Assembly: GCA_904066235.2 (NCBI GenBank)
Contig: CAJFCV020000001.1
Coordinates: 9,610,001-9,674,000 of the forward strand
Source: Bursaphelenchus xylophilus
Lineage: Eukaryota; Nematoda; Chromadorea; Rhabditida; Aphelenchoididae
Direction of reading: 5' to 3'
DNA: 64,000 bases
Translations under genes and position numbers: made by a program
The notes under the pieces: generated by a model
Database searches by the model: none
What the model was told of the DNA's origin: nothing
The model's input: the letters and a program-made list of their open reading frames with translations, nothing else
Shown here: positions 36,401 through 51,362 of the stretch, one piece after another
Position numbering within the stretch: the first letter of the stretch is position 1
How the letters are laid out: the number at the start of each line of letters is the position of its first letter

Positions 36401-39400
36401 GAAATTTCCTTCCAAAATCATTACGGCCGGTTTCTTACTTTCAACACCCTTTGCCTTTTCCTCAACCAAAATATAGTGCAAACAAAGAGGCGTCTAGAGA
36501 AAAGGAAAGATTACACCAACCGAAGAGAGGCACAAACATTTTCTTGGCCTTAAAAAAGCCCCGAGGGCTATAAGCTCTCCGGGCATTAGCAATGTCCAGA
36601 CGGGGCGCCGGTCGTCTGAAGGGAAAAAGCGGCCGAAAAAATGGGGATGAGGCGAGGAAGGGGAGATGGCGCCGGATTTTGGTCCAAAAAATGGTCGGCC
36701 ATGTTCTTCTGGATTCATGTAGATGGGCAGTCTGATAATTCAGGGGCTTCTTTTGTCATTGTCTGTGGTTTTGTTTTGGTTTAGGGATTAGAACGGATTT
36801 TTGGTCGAATCTTAAATTTTTACGATGGAAACTTGGATTATATTGGGTGTTTTACGCTATAGCCTTATTTTTGGTGCATTCCCCAAACGAAGAATCCGAA
36901 AGACTTGTTTCATCTGAAATTTTAGAGTTTCCTTGGCCGATTAAACTTCCTACACTAAAAAAATCAAATCCTGTCGACTTGAGGGCTTCAAGAATTCATT
37001 AGGCTTGCTCACTTGGACTTGCCCTCTTTTACCTGCACCAACAGCGATTTGGACTTTTTGTGTTATTTCCACTGCCAACTTTTAGCGAGAAAAGGCGTTT
37101 TGATGGCTTGTGATATCTTTACCGTGTCAACTTCCCATATTGCAATACTCGGAAAGATTTTCATTCATTTTTTTCCTGTTCAGAGATGACTTTGCTTTAA
37201 TATGTTATCAAAATGTTAAATTCGAATCTCTGGTCCATTTTCTAAATTTACCTAAGGATTAGTTGTCCGAGGGACCTCATTACATCCCATTTTGGGAAAG
37301 TAATTTGGATCTTAATGCACTAGGTGCACGGGAGTTTCATACTCGGCGCACTTTCCTTGCACTTCCGGGATTCTGACTCGGCTTCTTTTGCCCTTAGGGG
37401 GTCTCCTGTTTTCCTAAATTTGTCCTCACTTCGACCTTATTTTACTTTATTATTCCCAGCAAACACCTAAATGCAAAGTCAATTTCATGTATTACGAACG
37501 TATCACTCAAAATCCATTTTTTACTTTGCTCCCATTTATTTACCAGTAGCGCTTATCCTGTATATTACACTCGACTTCCTTTGGTTTCGATTCCAAGTTG
37601 GCGTATCAGCTTTCGGTTTTGTTTTAAAATTATTTTATCGAATGTTGAATCGTATGTTGACTGCAGGCCGGCTTCCTGGGTTGAGCGAGTAAAACTATTT
37701 AAATATTTTCTGGGCCCCCGAAAATGGAGGAGAAAACGGGCGCCGATGAAAAGGAGCGAAATAACGATAAACGTAAGTTCCAGGAGGAAAAAGATGTGCA
37801 TGTGGACTTCATGGGGGTGTACACGATTATCTGACAATTATCTGACAGGTTTTGTCATTTTCTATTTGTCATAATCACGTCTAGAATGCAAAATGTTGCT
37901 GCTTTGCTCCAAAATTTTACAAAATTAAATCACAAAGTAAATATAGTAATTTTAATATACTCTTGATTCTTTCGCAACATGAAATTTATTTACGATACTT
38001 GCCCCAAAATGCTAAATTAAAGCTTTTTGTTGCTTTTTCCCGCAAAGATAGCCAACTGATGTCATCTTTACATGACGAACATGCCATCATATGACGATCT
38101 GCTATTCCTGGAGGGTCTTCCCCAATTTAATGAATATTTAATTGGACTAATAACGATGTGTCTGTTTACTTTACACTTTTCTGAGACACAACAACTTCGA
38201 AATAAGGGGGAAAGGGGCGAGTGGACACGATGTAAACAAAAGGCTGTAGAATATAGGGGATTACTTAAACGGTTCAAAATAATTTGCAAAAAAATATGAG
38301 AGAAGTAAAAAAATCAGAAATCATAGTCATCATTTTCGAAATAATCGAAAATCTCGTTTCAGCGCCGGGTACCAGAGTCATGTTTCTCCTCAAGGAGACC
38401 AGCGACTCCCCAGCTCTCTTCACCGAGATGGGAGAACTGTTTCGTTCTGGGGGTACCGAGGAATGGAAGGAAACCGCGAGATGGGTCAAGTTCGAAGAAG
38501 ATGTCGAGGAAGGCGGAAATCGGTGGTCAAAACCTCACGTCGCCACGTTGTCGTTACACGCATTGTTTCAGTTGAGGTGAGCAGTCTTGAAATTTATCAT
38601 AGTGACTATTGGTCATCGTTTACTACAAATGGAAACGACTCTTTTAAATATTTGCAATATTTTCTTTTAGATCGTGCCTTTTAAATGGTGTTGTGATGAT
38701 GGATTTGGAAGCCGACAACTTGGTTCAGCTTATTGGTAGGCCATTTTACGACCTTTTCCGTACATCCTGTTTCTTCCTGCTATTTTTATACCTTCGTCAA
38801 AATCCGACCCAAATTTCGAGCCCTCAATGAGCCAACTTTGACCGGAAAATTATATATTACTCAGTAAAAATGAGGCTTTAATCCAGCATGCAAAAAACAG
38901 ATAACTGTAGTTTTAGCCCTCTGAACCTAAGCTTTCCCCGTTTTCCAAGACTTGCTTGGTCTTATTGTTTTCTAAAAGCCCGGGTTCCTCGAGATCTCTG
39001 CTTTACCCCACGCTTTTGCATGCATGTTTCGGATCTCTGGCCAACGGCTCTTTTTTTGGGGGCCTTAACCAGAGATCACACCCCGGCCGGTCGGTTCTCT
39101 GGTTTTCGAAGGCGGGGCTTAGGAGAGTTGCTCTTTTTTGATTTCTCAATGAGTCTTGAGGAACGCTGGTCAGGGTTTGCTATGACGAAAATGCTGAAAA
39201 AGCATATGTGTTTACAGTATAAAGAAGACTGTTTAGAAATCACTAAGAGTTCAAAATCCAGTAGAATTCTAAAGAGAAAATATGAAAAAAACTTGTTTCT
39301 TACAAATAAAATTTCAGATAAGATCTTGGATGAGCTGATTCATTCTGGCCAATTGGAAGAATCCGAGAGGGATGACGTCAGATTAGTCTTGAATCGTCGG

Positions 39401-42400
39401 CATACTCATCAGTATGAACAGGTAAGCTACACCACAAAGAAGGCAAAAAAAATAATCAAAGAAAAGTATCAAAAAGTATCGAACCTTCCAATAAGGACTA
39501 AAATTCTAGGCTGGCCGAGCTACGAATGGCACTGGAGCTCAACCTTCCGGCTTTTTGAATGCAGTCCGATCAATTTCGGATATTGGAAAGTCATTTTCGC
39601 ACGGCAGGAATCTCCACAAGCACGGGCAAGAGGAAGATTCCCCGCAGAAGACCTCAAATCAGTTGGAATTGCCAAAAGTTGGATCAGTTCCTAAGGACAT
39701 TACTCGCGATGGCTCTTCCAGCGATGTCTCCTTAAAGGGGAACACTCATTTTATGAAGAAACTGCCCGCAGGCGCTGAAGCTTCCAATGTTTTGGTGGGA
39801 GAAGTCGACTTCCTCAACCATCATGTTACTGCGTTTGTTAGACTGAAGACGGCGTCGATCTTGGGCGATCTTGTCGAGGTCCCTGTGCCTACGAGGTTCC
39901 TGTTCATTCTGCTTGGCCCGACCGGTCATTCGGCTCAATTCAAGGAGATCGGAAGAGCCATTGCTACTCTTATGTCTGACGAGGTTGGTGGATATTTTGA
40001 CTCTCTTTACAACCATTGTCAAAAAAAAATATTTGGCTCTTTTTTATCGCATACTCATCTAATATTGATATAACTGGAGTCTAACGATCCCCATAGTTTA
40101 GATCTTTCATGACGTCGCATATAAAGCGCGTCATCGCGACGATTTGCTTGATGGAGTTGATGAGTTCCTTGACCAAGTTACAGTCCTTCCTCCCGGAGAG
40201 TGGGATCCGACAATTCGTATTGAACCACCCAGCAAAATTCCGTCGCAGGAGAAGAGAATGCAGGTACGTTTATATTTAATTGCGCTATCTTGGATTTAGG
40301 TGCCAAAAGATCTGTTAGAACAGGCACAATCGGGATCGCCAAAGAAGACCAAAAAGATCGAGCCTGAAGAAGAAGATGCTCATGGCAGTGATCCTGCATT
40401 GAAGAGGACTGGCAAATTCTGCGGTGGTCTTATGGCAGACATTAAACGAAAGTTACCGTGGTATTGGAGCGACTACAAAGACGCGTTGAATCTGCAGTGC
40501 GTCGCTACTGTGTGTTTCATGTATTTCGCTTTGCTGGCTCCAATTGTTACCTTTGGAGGGTTGTTGGAAGAGGCCACTCATCAGAGAATGGTAAGAATCC
40601 TTCTTAATATTACCATTTATGGATTTAGGCAGCCATGGAGAACATCGCTAGTGCCGCTCTTTGCGGGGTTCTTTACCATTTATTCTCCGGCCAACCTCTT
40701 ACAATTATCGGCTCAACTGGTCCGGTTCTTGTGTTCGAAACCATTGTCTATGATATGTGTCAAGGTCTCGGCTTGAATTATCTGAGCTTCCGATTCTGGG
40801 TTCATGTTTGGACAGCCGTTATCTTGACCATCATGGTTATGACGGACGCCTCTTCGTTGGTATCTTATATCACCAGATTTACGGAGGAGTCCTTTGCCAC
40901 TTTGATTGCCGTCATCTTCATCTATGAGGCCATGGTCAAGCTTTACAAAATCAGCGACAACTTGGATGTAATTCCGGATGCAAGGACTGGGAATTGTCAT
41001 TGTTTACCGGGGAATGCGACCTTGGCCGAAGTTCAGGCAGCAGCTCATAAATATCATATGGATAGTGCTGTGATCCACGATGGCAACCGTGTTCAATACG
41101 AACAGGTAAGATTAACTTTTTAATACTCAAAAAGACTAGTTAGACCCTCTCTAACTTTTCTTATCTTTCAGCTCGCTCTTGGCCATTGTAAGAAACTTAT
41201 GGGCACTTTGTCCGGCGATGGCTGTTTCGTTCTCTACGACAAGTTCCTGATGTCCTTGGTCCTCATGCTGGGAACTTTCTTCTTTGCCATCACCCTGAAG
41301 AAGATGCGTAATAGCTGTTATTTCCCCTCTTTCGTCCGTCAAGTTCTTTCCGATTTCGCGGTTATGATTGCCATTGTCATCATGACTCTGGTGGATATCG
41401 CGATGGGAGTGAACACCCCCAAGTTGAATGTGCCTTCCAGTTTCCGTCCCACTTACTCGGGTCGTCAATGGTTCATCTTCCCCTTTGATGGGAACCCACT
41501 GTGGACTGCGCCTTTGGCCATTATCCCCGCTTTATTGGCGTGTATTCTGATCTTCATGGATCAGCAAATCACGACTGTGATTGTGAACAGAAAAGAGAAC
41601 AAACTGAAGAAGGGATGCGGATATCATTTGGATTTGTTTGTGCTGGCCATCTTGATCGTGCTGGTTGGGATGTTCGGACTGCCGGTTTACGTGGCGGCTA
41701 CGGTCTTGTCGATTAACCATGTCAACTCGTTGAAAATGGAGTCGGAATCGAGGGCGCCGGGAGAAGTGGCGCAATTCGTTGGGGTCAGAGAGCAAAGAGT
41801 TACTGGTAAGTTATACATGTACTTCTTAGTATTGTTGTTTTTTCATTCATCTCACAATCATCTTCCAGGTATCGCGACCTTCCTTCTCATCGGCCTCTCG
41901 GTCTTCTTGACCAAGATCCTCGCTCATATTCCAATGCCGGTCCTCTATGGTGTCTTCATGTATATGGGTATTGCTGCTCTCGGTGGAATCCAACTGTTCG
42001 ACCGTATATTGCTGTTGTTCATGCCTATGAAGTATCAGCCCGACACAATCTACATTCGCCACGTCCCCATCAAGAAAATCCATATGTTCACGGCCGTGCA
42101 GGCCGCTTGTTTGGCCGTTTTGTGGGTGGTGAAGTCGATAAAGAAGACATCCATTGCCTTTCCTATTATGGTAGGATTATTTTCGATCTTTTTCTTGCTA
42201 TAACAATGTGTAGCGATCAATTTATCCTTTGAATTTGTAGTTAGTTGTCATGGTCGGAATCAGAAAGTTGATGGAGAAATTCTTCTCCGAGAAAGATCTC
42301 AAATACCTCGACGACAAGATGCCCGACTTCCATCTTCGCAAGAAAGAAGACATGAAGAGAAGGAGTTCCAAGCCAGAGGAAATTGAGATTGATCTGGACG

Positions 42401-42837
42401 AGAATCAAGGAACAATTCATGCCGTGAAAACAGAAGCTCATCTTCACATTCCCATGACTTCAGGGAATGTGATTAAGATTCCATTGGCCGCGATCCAAGA
42501 CCAACCTTCGCATAACATCAATATCAGCAAGGAAGTGAACTCAAGCGGACTTTGGAGATCGATTACTAATGACTCCAAGGATAATTTGAGAGCTGGTCAT
42601 AAGGATAACAACCAGTAAGTGATAGAATATAGACTATTGGTATAATAGGTCATTAATTGTCAAGCAATCAAAAACTCACACATTTTTTTCAGTTCTCCCC
42701 GACTGGCTACTCCAGATGAAGACGATGAGGCCATCACAATCAATGTTGTGAAGCCCTCTCCAGACGAAGGTCGCGCTGGGCATAATGAAAACGAGCCGCT
42801 GTTACATAAGCGGAACAAGGACGAAGCCAGTCATTAA
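33434..42837 (+). CDS. abts-1: SLC4 sodium-coupled bicarbonate transporter
   Basis: Twelve exons join in frame to 1163 residues: 33434-33683, 38363-38576, 38671-38735, 39318-39421, 39510-39983, 40102-40263, 40300-40590, 40629-41105, 41172-41805, 41869-42170, 42241-42614, 42693-42837. The cytoplasmic N-domain has [20 protein letters not shown] followed by [16 protein letters not shown], typical of the Na+-coupled (NBC/NDCBE) branch. The end of that domain reads [17 protein letters not shown] and [18 protein letters not shown]. The membrane domain starts near residue 485. It includes the family signature [10 protein letters not shown] and the block [12 protein letters not shown]. Such carriers import HCO3- to control intracellular pH and chloride. 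The C-tail is acidic and polar. Intron 1 is 4.7 kb, so further small 5' exons could be missed. The symbol is the nearest Caenorhabditis relative by branch. Confidence 0.88.
33684..38362 (+). other. 4.7-kb first intron of the SLC4 gene
   Basis: Starts G|GTGAGT and ends TTTCAG. No internal exon could be supported. It contains a purine-rich GA tract on the plus strand at about 36032-36155. The size is far above other introns in the window, as expected for an intron holding regulatory DNA or alternative first exons. Confidence 0.6.
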
Positions 42838-43486
42838 TAGGCCGGAAATACGCTTCTTTTTTCGATTATTAGATGATAGGGACCCAATTCTTTACGCAGC
42901 CAAATTCCCGGCTGATATACGGAGTTTTTCGGTGGCTATGTCGCATTTTTCCTAATCTTTTTTCGTGCCAAATATGGGTCCCTTGGCGGTTTTTTTGGAA
43001 TCTCTTTTTTGGCATTTTTTGCAGTTCGAATCTCGTCGTTTTCCGATCTTAGTAATTATTATTCAAATAGTCAAACCTACCAAAACAATTTTGTGTTTTT
43101 ACCCAATTCTTTCATCTCATCTTGATATTTGAATAGGCATTTTGTTAACTTTTATCGCTCAAAACGGTAAAATTCTATGAAATCGTTTTTAAACTTTATA
43201 ATCATAATAAAAGTAATTTTTCTCGATTCAAAGTCGTTTCCCAATCAGATAATAAACATTTATTAACATAACAAACGTCGGACGGTCAAATATATAAAAT
43301 ATACATATATCTTTGTTTGGCAAGAAAAGGCAGCCGCAAAAAAGCGGTGACAAAAGAGTGGGTCCTGAGACGATTTCCCTGAATTTCAATCATCTCAACG
43401 AAGAGGAAAACGAAAGACCGTGAGATCATAGTAGAAAAGTTGGATACTAAAATGGAGTAGTTTCTATGCTTCTAAGTCATCGTTTT
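42838..43486. other. Convergent 3' ends of SLC4 and GH47 genes
   Basis: Noncoding. Plus-strand poly(A) signals AATAAA occur at 43206-43211 and 43251-43256. A minus-strand AATAAA occurs at 43259-43264, directly adjacent in the sequence AATAAACATTTATT. The two transcripts probably end within a few bases of each other or overlap slightly. Confidence 0.55.
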
Positions 43487-45402
<1,916 letters not shown>

Positions 45403-48400
45403 TTCGAATGGGCCCTCAGGACAGGTTGAGGGCGTGGTTGGCTGTGCAGGAGATGATCGATGTTCAAGATGTCATTGCGTCCGATGGAAAACGGTTAACC
45501 TGGGGGAATGAACTTTCAAAAAAACGAAATCGAAGATCAAAAACTGGGCCAAACGATTTTTAGCGCAGATTTTAAACTCGGTTGGTCTAAATTTCATATT
45601 TCAAAAATGTAAAGCCAAAAGATTGTAATCAAAAATACGACCAATTAAAATTGAAACAAGTCTCAAAATTTGAAATCAAAAATACACAGGGATAAAACAA
45701 CAAATCCAGAGAGAAATTTGAAATTCATAGACCGAATGAATGAAATGTCCTAAAGGAAACACAAGACATTCTGCATTGTGCATGCACATTTAAGAGTTCA
45801 CGTCAGGAGCAGAACAAACAAAACGTATCGAGGACTCCAAGTATCACATTCTGCACCGTTTGGTCAGAGCATGACGGAAAATTTGGAAACTAACTTTTAT
45901 AACCAAATTGCGTGCTGATTGTAAGAATATTTCGGAAATCATTTTAATTTCAAAAAATAAATTTCCAGTTTTGAATAAATTTAGGCCAAAAATAAAATTA
46001 TTAGTTTTGAAAAAAAATAATTTGAATTTTGGATTAAAAATCAGCTGAGAATTTTTATAAACAAAGTTCTTTTAGTCTGAAGTGGACACTTCAAATTTTG
46101 GACGGTAAAAACAAATGGGGAACCAAAAGTTTTGGGATTTAAATATGGCCAATATGGACACGAGCTGTCAACTTTGAAGAAAATTGAAGCTGCAGGTCTG
46201 GAACGCCTTGTTTGAAGTTTGGTTTGTACTGTCGTTTCAAGAAATGTTAGCGAAAACGCAAGAGTTTCCGAAAGTTCCAGAATGGATATCTCTAATTCGT
46301 AACAGACAACCGTCACAAAAACCATCGTCAAATCGTAAATAACAGCTTAACATCGGATTTGAAGCATCAAAACTTGAAAATCCGGCCAAAAGATTGAGAA
46401 AACCCTCAATAAAAGTTGAAGAAGTACATCCTAATCTATCTTGTTTTGCCCTCTCCCCCCATTCTGACCCGCATTTAAATAGATAGGAAGATTTTTTCGT
46501 GCCGGATTCTTGGCCCAAACCCAAAAGCGGCCGAAAGATGCCGTTTCCTCTCCCTGCTTTCCCTGTTTATTCCCTTCGAACTTTGCCTTCGAACTTGGGA
46601 ATAATGGTGTTACGTAACAATGACAGAAAATTGAAGGCTTGGATTGTTATCGAAAGAGAATTATCGAATTCTTTTGAGGCAATATTCAATAATTTTAAAA
46701 GGAATTTGCGGGGGAAAGGCTGAGTTTAGAAATAGATGAGTTAGTTTAGAAAAGATGAGTTTAGAAATAGAGGAATACAAAGGTAGGATCAGAAAAGAAG
46801 ATGCCCAAGAATTTACAAAAGAAAACTGTTTTGAACTTATCATTCAGAAAGAAGAGCAAATCAATAGATCTTTCACAAGGGCCGTAAGATAAAATATGAC
46901 AAGTCGAGGAAACACAAAAAGAATATTTGCCAGCGATCACTCAGCCTTTCAACATTAGTCATAAGGACTATCGATTATAATTTTGAGCCTTTGCTAATTG
47001 TTCAGGACTTCTAGCAATCGAGAACAAATTTTTAAATTAAAATCTGAACAAAGATTTTTCAAAGCCAATTTCAGTTTTAGGAAGCGTTTTTTACAGCAGG
47101 ATGATCCCCGTCTTAACAAAAAAAAACAAAAGAAAATAAACGTCGTCTAACCGTATGCCCAAAAAATTCAACATTTCGCACTTGAACCCGTCTTTTGTAT
47201 TCTGTTTTTACGCGACAAGACATGCAAGAATCACTAATTTTTTCGCTCATAGTAGTGAAAACGTGTTTGTTACAAAAGAATAAATTATTTGGACCCAGTT
47301 CGTCATAAATACCCGATGCTTTGGGATTTGAGCTATCAAGAAATCAAAGAAAATTAAAATTTGAATCGAAAAATTTAAAAACGGGAATTTATAAAATTTC
47401 AAATCAATTGTGGTCAAATTGAAGTTTCCCCATTTTTTCCATTAAAATAGGCAAAAAAATCAGAAATTCAGAATAATTTCTGAAAAAAAACTATGTTTTT
47501 GCATCCCCATTTATCCTTGGCAAAATTAAACGCCCATAAAAGGAATATAAATATGTAGTTTGCGTGTACTCAACTGACGATTTACATACGTAATCGGCGA
47601 AAAGAAAGAAGAAAGAGAAAAATAAAGGCAAGTAAAATCTTGAATTTCTCGTTAACGTTTTTGCGAAACGAATTTAAACCTAATTCAAATCTAAAAGCGT
47701 AATTTAAATCCAAAAAAATAAAAAAGACCACAAAATTTTTTCAATTTTCCCATCTCTCCCCCATTAGCTACCTGAAACATGCCACAAACATTCCCACAAA
47801 TCAGCCAAACCTCCCGTCTCCCCTGAGGGCGAAACGCGTCTCTCGAGACGCTTTTCACCTCTAGTTTATTATTTGATTCCGAGGGGTCACCCCTCCCTCC
47901 AGTTGTCGCCGAGGGTTTCCTCGATTTTCTGCAAGCACCCTGCCCTCTCACCGCACCCATCCGAACGGCTTTTAATTTTACTCTCACCCCTCTCCTTGCG
48001 ATGCCCATTCCCGATAAAGGGCATGCGTAAATATGAATATGTTCTTGGAAATGCAAATATCGAGTGTCCGGAGGAAAATATTTTGCAAGGGAATCTGGAC
48101 TTTCGTTTGTTTTTATTCGAGTCCGAAGGACACAAGTTTTATGCTATTTGCATTTTCAGGATCTTTTATTTTTCGAAAACAAATTGCCGGCGTTTGTTTT
48201 CGATAAAAAATTCCTTACCTTAAAAGGAAAGTCTTTTAAGAAAAGCGCAGATTTCCGTCGAATTTTACATGCGAAACTAGCTACGGGTGTTTTCCTCACA
48301 ATCTAGCTGAGCTATTATACTCATAGACTTTTAGCGAGAGAGCATGCAAAATTAGGAGAGCCCGGGTACACAGTACGTATAATAAATGGCTCGCATTCGC

Positions 48401-49399
48401 CTTAGAAAGTGACGTCCTGAGCTTGAGCCGACTTTTATCCTATTCCGGGACACCCAATTCACCGACTTCCCCATAAATTTCCCCAATTTCACACATCATA
48501 AATTCAGCATAAAATCAGCATTTTTATTTACTCAAGCATAAAAATATGTGTTGTATTCGAAATAACTTCAATATTTAGTGTATTTCTCAATAGAAGATCT
48601 GAAAAACTTTGGAAGTGATAAAAGTCTAATAATCTGAGATCACTCGGTAAATTCACTGGTGAAGAAAGTGCGTTTGGTGTGATTAGACAAAAATAATCAA
48701 ATCTCTGTGATTTTGATGAAAAAAGATTGGTTGAAGTTTAAAGCCGAATTGAGGTTAAAGTTGAGCCAGAACAACTACACTGACTAAAAATGAGAAAAAA
48801 TCAAAGATAAATGATTATTCTTTTGAGAGACTGTAGTAAAAAAAGTTTTCATCGCTCGAAATTGCAAGTCCAATCAGAAATTTTAGGTTTTTTGGGTATG
48901 CTTTTACATGGAAATTGTGCGGAGCACAAAGCTCAAATTTTCGTTAAAAATGTACACACTGTCAAGGCTTTCAAGTCCTGAAAAATTTAGCATTCGCTTT
49001 GCAGGTGCAGCCAAGATATTCAACACTCATAATTGGTGAGATAGTGCGCGAAATGCGGAGAGCGATCAGAGAAAGAATCTTTTTTCCGCCAGAAGTTTTA
49101 TTTGCTCTACATACGTAAATATTTTGGCTTGACATGCATTTTCAATTCTCGTTAGTTTCCGCAAAGCGCAAGCTAAGGGTCTAGCATCTTGCATATGCCT
49201 TATGTTAGAAAAAGATCTCAATTTGTGCCATGCTTCAATAAAATTTGAGCTCTTCTTTGTGAATAAAAAAACTGACAAAATCCTGATGTAATTCATTAAG
49301 GAAGTCCAATTACCTCGACAGAAAGAATGCATATAGTGTTACTTGTTTGACTTACTCTAACTTTCTTGAGCTCTCAACTTTTGGCTTTCTCGAACGGAC
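45403..49399. other. Intergenic, no gene seen
   Basis: About 4 kb of AT-rich DNA upstream of the mannosidase gene and left of palindrome B. No exon, RNA gene or clear repeat recognised; the ORFs present lack splice context. Confidence 0.45.
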
Positions 49400-49838
49400 T
49401 TAAAAGACGATTTCTGAGTCAGTGAATCAGCCGCCAGTTAGCCGTGGACATAGAAAAAAATCGATTTTGAGTTTTTTGCATTAAAATGACTGTTGGAAGG
49501 GGCTAAGCAAAAGCGAACAATATTTTTTCCCAAATCCTTCTATAAGGTATATTTTTTTACAATTAACTGTTTTAGAAGTAATCGCCTCTAGCTGTGGTAT
49601 CTTGCCTTACAGTGCAGTGATTTGATGGCTACTGCAGTTTTTGACCCTTGCGAACACCATGGAGTGATTATTTTTCCCGGTTTCCTACTGTAACATACCG
49701 TAATACCATATCGACCGCTAAAAAACGGTCGTAAAATCTTTGTTTCTAAAAACCCCCAGCTGATTTTTTGATATGTTAATCAGCGTAAAATTCTGCTCTA
49801 GACCCAATCAAAAAAAGTGCAAAAAATGGTGCGACAAA

Positions 49839-49908
49839 TTTCGTGGTGTAGTGGTTAGTGGGCGGGACTACCATTCCAGCGTCCCGGGTTCGATCCCGGC
49901 TGGGTGCA
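49839..49908 (+). tRNA. tRNA-Gly(ACC)-like sequence in left arm of palindrome B, probably nonfunctional
   Basis: A box TGGTGTAGTGG and B box GGTTCGATCCC are clear. The anticodon loop reads CTACCAT (anticodon ACC). T and acceptor stems are poorly paired. It differs from the copy-A version at several sites but matches its own partner arm. Confidence 0.5.
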
Positions 49909-50733
49909 AATGTCAAAAAAATGCCGCAAATCAATTTTAATGTAAAAATAAGGAATGTCCGAAGAACAAAAAGCAATTTTAAATGATTATGACACCTCTG
50001 TTTTCGAGTAAACCCGGTTTAATGTAATCTTAGCGGCTGAAAACGGAAAAAATAAAAGTGCTTCAAATGTGATAAAATTCATAGATATGATTCTACAGGT
50101 TATTATAAGAAACTTTTCCGTTAGTCTTTTTTTGTAGCTTACAGTATAACGGATTACTGTAACATGAAACTATTTATAAAAAATCGATTTTCCCTTCGAT
50201 GTTCTTGAAAAAAGGTTGGGATTTTTTGTTAGACCGCTCTGCCAGCAAAAAAGTCGCCTTTCGTTATCCGAAACAAAATTCCAAATTATTTCGAGTATGT
50301 TCTGACGTCATCGTTGATCGCTAATACGGTGAAAGATTATTCAGGTATTCCAAATCATCCTGCCATAAAAAATATTTTTTCTCACAGATAAGCTTCTTGG
50401 TAATAATTCTGCACATTATGACTTTACTTCCAGCTCTCTTTCGCCATGTAGAACGCAAAATACGAAATTCTGCATAATGCTACAGTAATCCGTTATACTG
50501 TAAGCTACAAAAAAAGACTAACGGAAAAGTTTCTTATAATAACCTGTAGAACCATATCTATGAATTTTATCACATTTGAAGCACTTTTATTTTTTCCGTT
50601 TTCAGCCGCTAAGATACCATTAAACCGGGTTTACTCGAAAACAGAGGTGTCATAATCATTTAAAATTGCTTTTTGTTCTTCGGACATTCCTTATTTTTAC
50701 ATTAAAATTGATTTGCGGCATTTTTTTGACATT

Positions 50734-50803
50734 TGCACCCAGCCGGGATCGAACCCGGGACGCTGGAATGGTAGTCCCGCCCACTAACCACTACACCACG
50801 AAA
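50734..50803 (-). tRNA. tRNA-Gly(ACC)-like sequence in right arm of palindrome B, probably nonfunctional
   Basis: Mirror copy of the sequence at 49839-49908, pointing to the centre of the palindrome. Same boxes, same anticodon, same weak acceptor stem. Confidence 0.5.
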
Positions 50804-51362
50804 TTTGTCGCACCACTTTTTGCACTTTTTTTGATTGGGTCTAGAGCAGAATTTTACGCTGATTAACATATCAAAAAATCAGCTGGGGGTTTTTAGAAAC
50901 AAAGATTTTACGACCGTTTTTTAGCGGTCGATATGGTATTACGGTATGTTACAGTAGGAAACCGGGAAAAATAATCACTCCATGGTGTTCGCAAGGGTCA
51001 AAAACTACAGTAGCCGTCAAATCACTGCACTGTAAGGTAAGATACCACAGCTAGAGGCGATTACTTCTAAAACAGTTAATTGTAAAAAAATATACCTTAT
51101 AGAAGGATTTGGGAAAAAATATTGTTCGCTTTTGCTTAGCCCCTTCCAACAGTCATTTTAATGCAAAAAACTCAAAATCGATTTTTTCCTATGTCCACGG
51201 CTGACGCACTGACTCAGAAATCGTCTTTTAAATGATTACTTTTTCAAACTCAGAACCTTTCATCGATATTAACATCCAAAACTTCTGAATGGACTCACTA
51301 AACCGGAAAATTAGCATAAAGACCAAAAAAGCAGAAACCTAACAAAGACGGAAACAACATAT

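Larger units (their letters stand above)
49404..51227. mobile_element. Giant TTAA-flanked palindrome, copy B (inverted relative to A)
   Basis: An 1824-bp near-perfect inverted repeat, flanked by TTAA at 49400-49403 and 51228-51231, with the same 5' end AAGACGATTTCTGAGTCAGT as copy A. Arms are about 760 bp; the centre is about 50166-50478. The end carrying the extra GCCGCCAGTTA block is here on the left, whereas it is on the right in copy A. The centre matches copy A only after reverse complementing. The element is therefore inserted in the opposite orientation. A tRNA-like sequence sits in each arm. No transposase is encoded. Confidence 0.85.

Noticed and set aside
49776..49976. 66-codon ORF occurring twice (also 50666-50866)
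   Set aside because: It is the same sequence in the two palindrome arms, crosses the tRNA-like unit and has no coding features.
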